Part shown: in pieces, positions 32,211 to 41,605 of the stretch
Numbering within the stretch: position 1 is the first letter of the stretch
How the letters are laid out: each line of letters begins with the position of its first letter
Assembly (NCBI GenBank): GCA_949710005.1
Contig: OX453282.1
Location: forward strand, 16,390,709-16,454,708
Direction: 5' to 3'
From: Ricordea florida
Taxonomy: Eukaryota; Cnidaria; Anthozoa; Corallimorpharia; Ricordeidae
DNA: 64,000 nt
Position numbers and translations under genes: made by a program
The notes under the pieces: model-generated
Seen by the model: only the letters and a program-made list of their open reading frames with translations
What the model was told of the DNA's origin: nothing
The model's database searches: none

Positions 32211-34186
32211 CGAGGATTTTTACTTGTTTCTTCCGAGTAATGCAAACTGACATTTACCCTGACAACAATGCGTCCGGTTTTCAAATTGCGTTACCCAGTA
32301 TCAATGAACTTCATGGAGATGAATGGCATGTGTCATTGGCCGGTATTGTTTATCCGCATACGTGGATGACTTTTTCCCCGCATTATACACCGGAGAGTCT
32401 GTTCTTTGCCAGAATTGGTCGTGTGAGAAGACCCAATAGATTTCAGGATGATAGATTAGATGAGCTCTGGGTTCCTCTTCACATTCAAAGCTATGCAAAG
32501 AGCATTGAGATGGACGTTGGGAAAACCTTTGGCAGATCAAGGATTCAAATTCACATTCGAAGATAATCATGTATCAAGTACCATACGGAGAGCCTCGGTA
32601 CTGGTTATAAATCCCTGGATCGTTAATAGGTTGGAGATTTCAGAAACTTATCCTGACCACCCTTTTGGAAGACGTCATTCTCCCCAAAGTGGATTCGACA
32701 CAACCAAAGATAGCAGTGCTTTCCGATGTTTGGGTGTGAAGGAATATCATGAGGATTTTCCTGACGGTACCGACATCTATTGGTTGGTAACCACTCTCGA
32801 TAAACCAGTTCATTTGTTTCTGACCTCGATTTCTTTTCAAACAATATACATTTATTCAGACGTGGTGGCTTCCCAAGTGGTTGGAGATGTACGTGCCAAT
32901 ATCTTGCGGGCAGTGGCTCCCAGAGGTAGTCTGGGAGAAATTGTTCACGAGTACTTTTTCAATCTCTTCTACCATGATTTACGTTTAAAATCCTTCAATA
33001 CCATTGAAATCCTTATACAAGAATTTACATAAATGATCTTCCTAATGTAATTCAAATGGCTGAAGTAATGCTTTTTGCAGACGACACAAGTATATTTTAT
33101 TTTCATAACGACCCAAATACTGTTGCCTCTCTCATGAATCAGGAGCTTGTTAAGGTCGATTTATGGATGACAGCAAATAAGCTCTCTGTCAATATAAAGA
33201 CAATATAAGGAAATGTAAAGAAAACGAATTATATAACGGTATTCCTTTGGCAAGGAAGAGAGTGGTTAAGTTTTTAGGAACAAATTTAGATGAATATTTA
33301 ACTTGGAAACATCATATCAACCATATATATAGTTTCAAAATCAATTGGAATTATTCATAGATCTAGAAATTTATTATCATCTTTAACAAAACTTTCACTG
33401 TATTATAGTCTTGTATATCCTTATCTCACCTACTGGACGATTGTCTGGTCATCTACATATGTTACTAACTTAAATAGAATCTACCTGTTGCAAAATAGAG
33501 CCGTTCGAGCAATTACAAACTCAGAGTTCCACGCTCATTCAGCATCGTTATTCAAGCAATTAAATATCCTAGATATCCTTAAAATAAATTCTTTTCATGT
33601 AGCAAAATTTATGTTTCATTATCGTCATAATCTTCTTCCAATAGTTTTACAAAAAATTTTTGCAACAGATAGCCAGGTTCATTCCTACCAAACTAGATCG
33701 GCTCAAGATTTTCGAACTCACTCACGTAGAACTAATATAAAAAAATTTGCCATTTTGTACCAAGACCCTAAAATATGGAATTCTCTCCCGTCAAATGTCC
33801 TTTCTTTGTCAAGTTTCAATACATTTAATTCCCGACTTTCTAGCTTTCTTATAAATACTTAGTGTTAATCTGTTGTTTTCCTCCTACCTCTGTCTTTAAA
33901 ATACCGTTTTTCCTAGCCATTTTATTCTATTTATTTATTTAATTAACTTTTTAGAGGGGGCCCTTATCTAAAAGCGTTATGGTTTCTTGGGATCTCCTCA
34001 TCACTATATGTAAATAGTTAGGCAAATAGTATATGATACATTTGTAATATTTATAATATAGTAGTAAATAAAATCTATCTATCTATCTGTCTATCTATAA
34101 CAGGTGACACAGGCCAAGAAATACCATTGGTAGAGTCCACTGTTCAGGTAACGTTACACTTCAAGAGAAGCCGAATACCGCATTAA
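32203..34186 (+). pseudogene. Penton-like minor capsid paralogue 3, split by a retroelement
   Basis: ATG at 32203 overlaps the end of paralogue 2 by 8 nt. Family signatures: DFYLFLPSNAN (then a stop), DIYPDNNASGFQIALP, DEWHVSLAGIVYPHTW, FQTIYIYSDVVASQVVGDVRANILRAVAPRG and FNTIEILI. At 33017 a 1.08-kb non-LTR element interrupts it. The tail GDTGQEIPLVESTVQVTLHFKRS resumes at 34097 and ends with TAA at 34184. Excising the insert restores the alignment with paralogue 2 exactly, which dates the gene before the insertion. Confidence 0.85.
33018..34096 (+). mobile_element. 5'-truncated non-LTR retrotransposon (Jockey/CR1 group) nested in paralogue 3
   Basis: The insert begins inside the reverse transcriptase (INDLPNVIQ...LFADDTSIFYF, the catalytic FADD box) and continues through the RT thumb to FNTFNSRLSSFLINT near 33862. 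It then has a 3' untranslated region ending in (ATCT)n. A poly-repeat tail and 5' truncation are typical of target-primed reverse transcription. Two or more frameshifts are present near 33210-33330. The element is itself dead. Confidence 0.88.
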
Positions 34187-34822
34187 GTGAATCTTCCACC
34201 TTACGTTATTCCCAAGCAAGGAGGATCGATCACTGTATTCAGAGGTGCGGCTGTACCTCACATTGTCCAACAACAGCGAGGAGGGTTCGGTTTAGGAGCT
34301 TTACTCCGTAGCGTTGGTCGGACTGTTCTTAGAAAGGCCACACCCCTTGCCAAGAAAGCAGCCAGAAAAGCAATCAAACATGCAACCAAAAAAGCACTAG
34401 AAACGGGAGCAGCTGTTTTCAAAGATGTGTCAGCGGAAAAAGTGTCAAGAGGGCTACAAAACGAAGAAGTCAGCAAATGCTGTCAGCCGGCAAGCAAGAA
34501 ATGTTGACCAAAGCAATATCTGCCTTGAAACCGAAAACAGCACAAAGCAAAAGAAGAAAAAGGGTTGCAACATCCACAAGAACGGCTGTGGGAAAAAAAG
34601 AGACGGAGATCTCCGTCTCTTTTTTTCCCACAGCCGTTCTTGTGAGTCATGCAGAGACGGAAAGTCATACAAACAGGAGGAAGACGTGCTAAAAGAAAAC
34701 AAAGAATAAAAGGAACAGCTCAAGCGAAACGGATTATGCGCAAATTACGAATGATGCGTAAATTACAAAAGACACGACCTCGAAGAAGCGACATTTTCGG
34801 ATTAATTGGTTTCCATCTGTGA
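34187..34822 (+). pseudogene. Adenovirus pX/pVI-like core or cement protein
   Basis: It begins at a GTG directly after the stop of paralogue 3, perhaps an altered ATG. The first 80 residues hold GGSITVFRGAAVPHIVQQQRGGFGLGALLRSVGRTVLRKATPLAKKAARKA split by Gly-rich and basic-amphipathic parts. The C-terminus in other frames is extremely Lys/Arg-rich and ends PRRSDIFG near the stop at 34820. In adenoviruses and adintoviruses such proteins condense DNA or disrupt membranes. A frameshift near 34440 and a 70-bp perfect palindrome at 34575-34644 break the middle. Its stop overlaps the major capsid start (GTGA). Confidence 0.7.
34575..34644. repeat. Perfect 70-bp palindrome
   Basis: Two 35-base arms are exact complements with no spacer. 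The centre is GGAGA|TCTCC between 34609 and 34610. It interrupts the basic C-terminal half of the core-like gene and is not part of any coding motif. Each arm contains GAACGGCTGTGGG followed by a run of seven A. Confidence 0.95.
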
Positions 34823-36170
34823 AAACTCCTCATTTAAGACTGGGAAACGACGAGGACAGCATCGTTATGAGTTTACAGCAAACTCCTAAACACTATTCCT
34901 CGGGGCATGGTGGAAATTCTACTTTGGAATTATTTCATCTACCACCCACTGATACATCTGTACTAAGTGCTCGCTGGCAACCGTATCATCCAGATTCAAG
35001 AATCCAGCTTGGTAGTCCCGTTGAATTCAACATTGAGACAACACCCGACTACATTGACTTGTCTAAGTGTTACATTGAGTTCAAGGTCAAAGCCACCAAA
35101 GCCATTGGCGCTGATCTTACTGACAAGAAATGAATCCTAGTCAACAATTTCATGCACAGTATCATCAAGCAGATGTCCATCAAGCTCAACAACACTCTTG
35201 TCACTCAGCAAAATGACACGTATGCCTACAAAGCCTACACTGAAAATTTGTTGAGTTACCCGAGCGACACTGCTGAATCCTACATGGCGTGTGTGTTGTT
35301 GTACAAAGATGAAGCAGGAAGTCTTAATATAACAGAAGCAACAGCGGGTCAACCTGGTGCCAATATTACAAATCTGGTAACAAGACAGCTCTTCATTGAT
35401 GCAAGCAATACTTTTCAAATGCAAGGTACCCCTGCCCATGCTCTGTTCCTGGTGACTAGTTCCTGGTGGGTAATGTGGACATCGACATTCGCATTGACAT
35501 CAATTCTGATACCGTTTGTCTCATGTCGACTGCTGGAACTGAAAGATTGCAAATCATAGACTGTGAATTCATGGTGCGTTATGTAAAAATCAGTGATTCT
35601 GTGCGTTTACAACATCTGCCTGCCCTGTACTCTTTGGAAATAGGAGATGTGCAAGCGTACAATATTGCTCAAGGACAAGCCATTTTCCAGAGAAATGATT
35701 TATTTTTGGGAAAAATACCCAGACGCATTGTAGTTGGATTGGTGCGAAACGATGCCTACGTGGGTAACAAGGATCGCAACCCTTTGATTTTGAGTTGTTT
35801 GGATTGAAATCATTGAAGCTGCTAGTCAATAGAGAAGAATATCCAACTCCTGCCATTGAGTTGGATGACAACCGTGATGTGAATGGTTACAATTCACTGC
35901 TGTTAGGAAGTGGAACCATTCACCGAGGACCTGGGTTGCAAATAAGTAGAAATGAATGGATGGATGGTTATGCCCTGTTCATGTGGGACTTAACTTCAGA
36001 CGGATGCGGTGCTGCCTATCACATGCATCCAGAGTACAGAGGGCAAGTCACCATAAAAGACGTGTTCTCGGCACCGACAAGCCACAGTGCTCACGTTGAC
36101 CGTCTACGGAGAGTATGTGGACATCATGAAAATCGATGCGAACAAGAACGTGACTTACGATCTGGCCTGA
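34819..36170 (+). pseudogene. Major capsid protein (Polinton double jelly-roll), inactivated
   Basis: Start GTG (perhaps a former ATG), overlapping the preceding stop by 4 nt; a downstream in-frame ATG is at 34867. Signatures: TDTSVLSARWQPYHPDS, DYIDLSKCYIEFKVKAT, NNTLVTQQNDTYAYKAYTENLLSY and ISRNEWMDGYALFMWDLTSDG. The C-terminus is YGEYVDIMKIDANKNVTYDLA with a stop at 36168. Breaks: TGA at 35131, frameshifts near 35460, 35795 and 36070. About 450 codons when merged, normal for the family. It forms the hexons of the predicted icosahedral capsid. Confidence 0.9.
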
Positions 36171-36199
36171 AAAAACTGAATAAAAAAAAAACTTTTATC

Positions 36200-36754
36200 A
36201 TGTTATACACAAACAAGTTGAAGATGTTAAGTATGCGCGATCCGTTAATCGCTTGCACATTTTTGGGTGTTTGCTAGCAGTCGATTATTGAAACGAGTAC
36301 GCACCTATCCCGCCTCTCTTATTGCCAATACAGATCCTGCCGGTAAACCAGGAGAGCATTGGACTGCCACGTATTTTCCAGACAAGATCAAAAATGAATT
36401 TTTCGATAGCTAGGATTTCCACCCTCTTTTTACACGAATAATTTCACCAAGTATCTAACCAAAGGAAAAAAAAGAACGTTGCGCAACAAGAAGACACCAC
36501 AATTCCTCAATTCTTCGGGGTGTGGATATTATTGTCTTTATTATCTGCATTTTCGATCACGAGGCAAGGGCTTGAAAGCCATCGAACGATGTTTCACCCC
36601 GAACAATAAGCAAGGCAACGATAAACATGTGGAAGCCTTTATCAAGCACCACTTGTCACGACGTCGTCGTCAAACCATGCGTTACATCGGCCATGATTGT
36701 AATCAATGCAATGTATCAAGAAAACAATGCTGTAGTAACCGTTTTAGAAAATAA
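36200..36754 (+). pseudogene. Adenain-like cysteine protease (Polinton PRO)
   Basis: ATG at 36200. The start is MRDPLIACTFLGV; after a frameshift near 36270 the His box follows (NTDPAGKPGEHWTATYF). A further shift at 36411 leads to LGFPPSFY and the Cys box LNSSGCGYYCLYYLHF. Catalytic His, the Pro-rich turn and catalytic Cys are all visible in the order found in adenovirus protease and Ulp1. It would process capsid precursors. The C-terminus is basic. Two frameshifts make it inactive. Confidence 0.88.
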
Positions 36755-36808
36755 AAAAAAGTGGAAGGTTAAAATACGATTCATTTCTATCTTGGAAAGT
36801 GTGCAACA

Positions 36809-37394
36809 ATGTCATCAGTTTACGATGAACCCTTGTTCAAATCACCAAGCAGCATAATTATTGCGGGACCGAGTCAATGTGGAAAAACAACGTTTACCAG
36901 AAAATTATTTTGGAATGCCAAACGGATTTTTGACCGACCACCCAAACGCACCGTCTACTGCTACGGGGAACCTGTTCATTTTCACAAAGGTATCACTTCA
37001 AACATTCACACGTTATTTCCCCGACATGAAAGACTTGGTATTTTGGTGTTGGATGATTTAATGGCCGATTATGGTTAGGATCAACACATTTTGGATCTCT
37101 TTACCATCTTTTGACTCAAAATCTTTTTCAGCCAGACAAATACGCGGTCATCATTTCTCTAAATACGCATTATGTTATGGCCTTTAAAACCTGAGAGATG
37201 CTGTGGGTGTTCGCAACTTAGCACAACAAGCTTGTCCTGGACGTGTCCCTTTTATCATGGAATGTTTTCATGATGCAACGAGTAGACCCTACAGATATCT
37301 ATTGTTTGATCTTCATTCGTCGTCCCCCGATGAACTGCGGGTTCGGACCGATATTTTAAACGGTACCAGAATTATTTACAAAGAAAACAAATAA
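36809..37394 (+). pseudogene. FtsK/HerA-type packaging ATPase (Polinton ATP)
   Basis: ATG at 36809. Walker A is IIIAGPSQCGKTTFTRKLF and Walker B is LGILVLDDLMAD. Then a TAG at 37076 and a frameshift near 37100, after which NTHYVMAF, DAVGVRNLAQQACPG and PFIMECFHDATSRPYRYLLFDLH are recognisable up to the stop. It pumps genome into the capsid. The Walker boxes are intact; the break is between the nucleotide-binding core and the C-terminal part. Confidence 0.9.
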
Positions 37395-37438
37395 CTCAGG
37401 TTGGAATGATCGATTTCATTTGATTGCACTTCATCATT

Positions 37439-38640
37439 ATGACAACAAGGTGGCCCACAGATCAAGAAGGGCGTTTTCGGACCTTAGGTGTTGACGATGC
37501 CGGTGCTTTCGATGCCCGAGAAATTGTGGAGGAAATGGCGGAAATAAGTCGAAGCACCACCACCGGTGACGAGTTTGATTCCAATCGATATCTTCGTAGT
37601 ACATTTGGAGATGCGGCGGTCAACCGTGCTCAGCAACAACTATCTCCTCCTCTAGCCTATGATCCTCTCACAGCATCTCTTGCCGGCACCTTTGGCTATA
37701 GTTCTGGATCCCCCACTACACCGCCCCACTTAATAATAATAATAATAATAATAATATACTCCATTTATATTGCGCATATTCTATATAAATAATCATATGC
37801 GCATTACAATCAGACCAATAGACCATGACACCGGGAACACACCCTACTCTTTTCGAACAGTGCCATGGGTTCTTTTACGTCCCACATTACAGATAGAGTT
37901 GTGAGACGGGACCTACGGTTTTTCGTCCTTATCCGAGAAGACTAGGAAGTCTTAACCATTTGCAGAAGTCATTACAAAGGCAGCACTTTCTACTCAATTA
38001 TTTTAAGACCATGAGTGTTGGTCCGGCCGGGGTTTTTGAACCCGCGACCTTCCGCACGGTAGTCCAGTGCTCTATCAACTGAGCTAACTGGTCGGCGGTT
38101 ACTTACAAAAACTTACTGTTACTTACGAAACATTTCTTTTGCAGGAGTAGGATTAGCTTCACCACCTGCAAGAATAACACATCCTGGCCCACCGCAACGT
38201 ATTGTCGGGTACAAACGAACACCACCGACGGGACCACTTCGTTTATCGCCCGATTTGACATCATTAAGAACATGACCCTCACGTTCTATCGGATGATTTT
38301 CATCACCAACAACTCCCATTTCACCCGGTCCATGAGAACCACGTCCTGCTACAACCATTATAAGGACATCCACACTTACCACAACAAGAAGAATAACAAT
38401 ACGACGCCCACAACGACGTCGTCGAGTACCTGCCCCAAACTTTACAAGAGCTCGACGAACAGCAACAAGTTCAGCCAGAACACGCGTGCAACGAGTGCGT
38501 ACCAATCCACGAACTCGACGAACCATACATTGCTGCAGTGACCGAAACGAGAACGATAACAACAACATACAAAGAAGCCAATCAACGTCCTAGAGTAACT
38601 CGAGTATCCACACGTCGGACGCAATAAAACCAAACACCTC
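37439..38640 (+). pseudogene. Polinton late gene, unknown, interrupted by a SINE
   Basis: ATG at 37439 starts an acidic, Ser/Thr-rich frame (DQEGRFRTLGVDDAGAFDAREIVEEMAEISR) up to the SINE edge at about 37729. After the SINE the Polinton sequence resumes at about 38110 (LASPPARITHPGPPQRIVGYKRTPPTGP, then an E/Q/D-rich part with LPQTLQELDEQQQV and CNEC). The frames are broken. I cannot tell whether the two sides are one gene. Composition fits a scaffolding or tegument-type protein, as inference. Confidence 0.5.
37729..38099 (-). mobile_element. tRNA-derived SINE with (ATT)n tail, second family
   Basis: On the minus strand the head reads ACCAGTTAGCTCAGTTGATAG with A box at 38069-38086 and B box (GGTTCAAAAACC) at 38031-38042, then a tRNA-unrelated body and a (TTA)n tail at about 37729-37755. 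It differs from the SINE at 2828 and 3193. It inserted into a Polinton late gene. Confidence 0.82.
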
Positions 38641-38943
38641 TTGATTACTTTAAATGAAGTGGAACAATGTGAGCTTTTGAAGACGGCCACCCTTGAAGAA
38701 CTGGATTCCATTGCCAGGTCCTGCATTCATCTTCTAACCATCATTTTTGGTATAGAAGCTGACATGGCCGATAAAATCTGCAAATATAAACGACTGGGAA
38801 TTGGAACTGGAAACTCTACAGGGACTACAGCAAGAAGAAGACGAAGAAGAAGAAACACCGCCACCACTATCAGCCAAAAAACGTAAAGGCACCACCACTA
38901 CCGTTAAGAAGAACAAGAAAACAGAGAGTTCAAAAACAACAAG
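38641..38943 (+). pseudogene. Polinton small coiled-coil protein, broken
   Basis: Frames at 38641-38780 (LEELDSIARSCIHLLTIIFGIEADMADKICKYKRL) and onward in another frame (ETLQGLQQEEDEEEE...KKRK) together suggest a helical N-terminus, an acidic centre and a Lys/Thr-rich end. The change of frame is near 38800. No named domain. Confidence 0.45.
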
Positions 38944-39316
38944 CACAGATTAGTTTAGTCATCAAAGCACGTTTAGGAAAAAAAGTGAATTTTTTACAAC
39001 GTTTTATACGAGCCAAACCAGCAGCACGTAAACGTCTCGTCCAACAAGCCATTAAAGATCAAGTCGATGTGTTAAGCGAAATCTCTTTGAACTTGTTGAA
39101 AGGAGCTATTCCTTTGAGTCGTCCAGTGTTGAGAAATTGAAACGCGAAGCCACCAAGATAAGAGCTTTGGCCAAGAAAAATCATCCGTCAAATAAAGAAA
39201 AAATATCTTGAATCAACGTGGAGGATTCTTGATGACGTCGGTTTCCATTCTTATCACCGTTGTTTTAAGTTTAACAGCCGAAGAAGTAATAAGACACTCC
39301 CAAGGAGAATTATAAA
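38944..39316 (+). pseudogene. Conserved Polinton basic protein (RGGF type)
   Basis: The frame from about 38944 encodes KARLGKKVNFLQRFIRAKPAARKRLVQQAIKDQV, then DVLSEISLNLLKGAIPLS. After shifts near 39140-39200 it gives LNQRGGFL followed by a hydrophobic segment. I recall the order basic helix, LSEIxLNLLKGxIPL, (Q)RGGF, hydrophobic tail from other animal Polintons, where it has no known function. The hydrophobic end suggests membrane contact. Broken by two frameshifts. Confidence 0.55.
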
Positions 39317-39349
39317 GTAAGCATACTGTGACATCATCAACATTTTCTA

Positions 39350-39843
39350 CAGCACCGTGGCTCGTGCAAGACGTATGGCCCTCGTTTCAGAGGATGTTCT
39401 CGCCACCATGGCAAAATAAAAAAAAGCTAACACATCTCTCTACATTCGTTCCCTGCCAACAAGCACATTCAAATGAAAGCCATCCTCGATGATCCTAGCA
39501 TACCGCTATATAGAAACCTGGCACTGTACTACAACATCATGGACCGTTACAAAGCTGTGTTGGCACAATATCGAACACAAGTACCCGCTGTGCGTATCCT
39601 CAAAACCACACCAAAAAAAGAAACCAAGAAGAAATCGACTTCCGTTTGCCACACCCGTGGGTACAACGTCTTTTTCTCAAGCAACAACAACAACCCAGCA
39701 GTAGTGATGGATGCCACACCTAGCACGTCAGCTCAAGAAGAAGACACCTTTGTCTTGCCACTGACTCCACCCACCACTCTTACACCAAGAAAACTCCTTC
39801 AAGAATACCCAAACCCAAGCACATGGCCTTCAGTACCGCCATG
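39350..39843 (+). pseudogene. Polinton late gene with conserved helix, unknown
   Basis: Small frames at 39350-39417 (ARRMALVSEDVLATM) and, after TAA at 39417, 39473-39843. The latter starts MKAILDDPSIPLYRNLALYYNIMDRYKAVLAQY, a helix that recurs in Polinton proteins, followed by a Lys-rich and then Ser/Thr/Pro-rich disordered tail. A stop divides the two; one gene before decay is likely. Confidence 0.5.
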
Positions 39844-40212
39844 ACCAGATCCAAGAAAAAGGAAAAAGAACAGGAAGGAACGGGCTTATTCAGGTTGATG
39901 AAAAGACGTTGGCTTCGATATTACAACAACGAAACAGGAAGAGAACCGTTTTTTTTGTTCTGAGTCATACCTATAAAAGAAGCAGCGATTCAATTTTATT
40001 TCACTATTTTTTCTTGAACGTTGTGCGATGTGCATCTTTGTTGAACCTCCTCCTCAAATGTATTCCTAAGAACCTGTGAAACCAGACCAACCGCAACAGC
40101 TTTGTGGACTTTCTCAAAACACTCTGACCACCTTTACCGCCAAAGGATTCCCCTTCACTTAGTACAGCAAGCGCTCCACAGATGATTGTCCTTTCTTCAC
40201 AAAAACAGACAA

Positions 40213-40441
40213 GATGGATGAGTACTCAACCGTCCTGCTGTATAAAGTACAACCACTGTACAAGCATCTTCCGCCGTTTTGTGAACACGGGGATGTTGCC
40301 AGTCTGGTTCTGACAAGCACGGAGTAAAACGTAAACAGACCATTTTTCAAATGTGCCTACAACAAGATGAACGATGTTTCATGCAATTACTTCCAGTGGG
40401 CAGATGAAGATCCCAACTCCAAAACGCTCCAATACCGGTAG
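40213..40441 (+). pseudogene. GRF zinc-finger protein
   Basis: ATG at 40213. The GRF pattern is CEHGDVASLVLTSTE, then (after TAA at 40325) NVNRPFFKCAYNKMNDVSCNYFQWADED: first Cys-x-His, then PFFKC, then C-x-Y-F-x-W-A-D. GRF fingers bind single-stranded DNA in APE2, TOP3A and related repair proteins. In a Polinton this may help replication or handling of termini. The in-frame TAA inside the finger disables it. The following stretch (about 40442-40560) is Pro/His-rich in several frames. Confidence 0.7.
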
Positions 40442-40560
40442 AAGCACCGACAAAACAGCATCATTACCAACACCAACACCACTATCACCATCCACCATCA
40501 CCACCAGAAAGAAAACGAAAGGCACGCCCAACATCCTCCTCCTCCAACAAAATCGTTATC

Positions 40561-40973
40561 ATGGAGGTCGACGGTGAACCCAGACGATTTGATGGTAATC
40601 GCATGCTAACCAAAGAGTGTGAAAAAACAAAACCCAAACGGTGCAAACCCGGGAAGGTCGCTCGTTACTTCAGAAATGAATTGGTGACACGACAAGTGAA
40701 TGACGACACACGCTTCTTCTAAACGATTGGATGATTCCCGAAAAATTCATCACCCCAGAATTCCGAAGCTTAAAATCGGATGTCATTGTGGGCGGACCCC
40801 ACATCATCGACAAGCCAGTAGAAAAAACACCTCCTGCTCCTCCATACAGAAAACAAGCCAGTGGTAGTGAACCCATTCAACTCACCATAGAAAAAATCTT
40901 GGTAAAAGAAATCAACAGTATTGACGATGCGCAACATTATCTAAACGTGTTTGATAACCTTACTACTTCATGA
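40561..40973 (+). pseudogene. Polinton right-end late gene, unknown
   Basis: ATG at 40561 (MEVDGEPRRFDGNRML...KPGKVARYFRNELVTRQ) to TAA near 40720, then 40731-40973 in another frame (MIPEKFITPEFRSLKSDVIVGGPHIIDKPVEK, ending INSIDDAQHYLNVFDNL). Probably one gene with one frameshift. A Pro-rich middle and a helical end are visible. No domain recognised. Confidence 0.5.
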
Positions 40974-41027
40974 TATTAAATACGTAATAAAGTTTACTTC
41001 ATTGAAAAAACGGTCGTTTTTTTTTTA

Positions 41028-41408
41028 CTAATTCTTTTCCATTACAATATCAGTTAAGACGAAAGAAGAGTCTTTTCCGCTGCTGGAACGAATCAAACCG
41101 TACAAGATCATATCGTGTTCTTTTCCCTCCCTTGAGTTTTGAAGCAAATCTGCTCTGTAAACAACGTTTTTGGGTAGTATTTCACTGTTCCAAGATGCAC
41201 GGTATAATCTTTCTCCATCTCCACAATCCATATCAAACCAAACGTGATTTTTTTTGTTCCAATTGTTCAAACGAAAATCCCAATGTAACCAGGTTAATTC
41301 GTATCAATGTAAATCCAACTGCATTTTTATTTTGATGTAATGTTGACCCATCTGAGGTTCGAGGTTCAAGGCACGTACTGCTTCCGCCAACACATCCGCT
41401 TTCTCCAT
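41028..41408 (-). pseudogene. Polinton right-end minus-strand gene, paralogue of the left-end gene
   Basis: ATG at 41408 (MEKADVLAEAVRALNLEPQMGQ) mirrors the gene at 5327 in the left arm and ends at 41304. A second minus-strand frame at 41028-41270 (FDMDCGDGERLYRASWNSEILPKNVVYRADLLQNS) follows after a stop. Because both arms begin with a related gene reading inward, the sequence between repeat and gene may be part of a longer ancestral inverted arm. Confidence 0.5.
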
Positions 41409-41469
41409 TTTTTTCTCATCTCTATTGTTTCCCAACATATTCCTTTTTTTATAGACATTCTTTCCCGTT

Positions 41470-41599
41470 CTATCCAAAACCCGTCAAACCGGTTTTTCCA
41501 TACCCGTCAAACCGGTCAAACCGGTTTGACCAGTTTTCACCAAATCCCAACAGCCAATCAGCAAGTAGTATTGGCTATGTAGTGAACCCCCTTACTACT
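41470..41599 (-). repeat. Right terminal inverted repeat of the Polinton
   Basis: Complement matches 4227-4266 and 5110-5200 with scattered changes. Contains the GGTCAAACCGGT blocks and ends CTTACTACT at 41599. Confidence 0.9.
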
Positions 41600-41605
41600 G
41601 ATACT
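41600..41605. repeat. Polinton target-site duplication, right copy (GATACT)
   Basis: Exact match to 4221-4226, directly after the CT-3' terminus. Confidence 0.93.

Larger units (their letters stand above)
4227..41599 (+). mobile_element. Polinton/Maverick (adintovirus-like) element with nested insertions
   Basis: The termini read 5'-AGTAGTAAGGGG and its complement at 41588-41599, followed by inverted repeats of about 130 bp, and are flanked by the duplication GATACT. Inside, in plus order, are PolB (24811-28046), integrase (about 28780-29857), three penton-like genes (29874-34186), a core-like gene, major capsid protein, protease, packaging ATPase and smaller Polinton genes up to 40973. Removing the four nested elements leaves about 21 kb, normal for the group. 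Every large gene has stops or frameshifts, so the copy is inactive. It is old enough to have received at least four insertions. Confidence 0.95.

Noticed and set aside
34483..34723. Minus-strand frames across the core-like gene
   Set aside because: They arise from the perfect palindrome and the Lys/Arg-rich complement (Phe/Ser/Leu-rich), with no start or domain.
38023..38099. tRNA-like sequence on the minus strand
   Set aside because: It is the head of a SINE with a body and an ATT tail, inserted in a Polinton gene.
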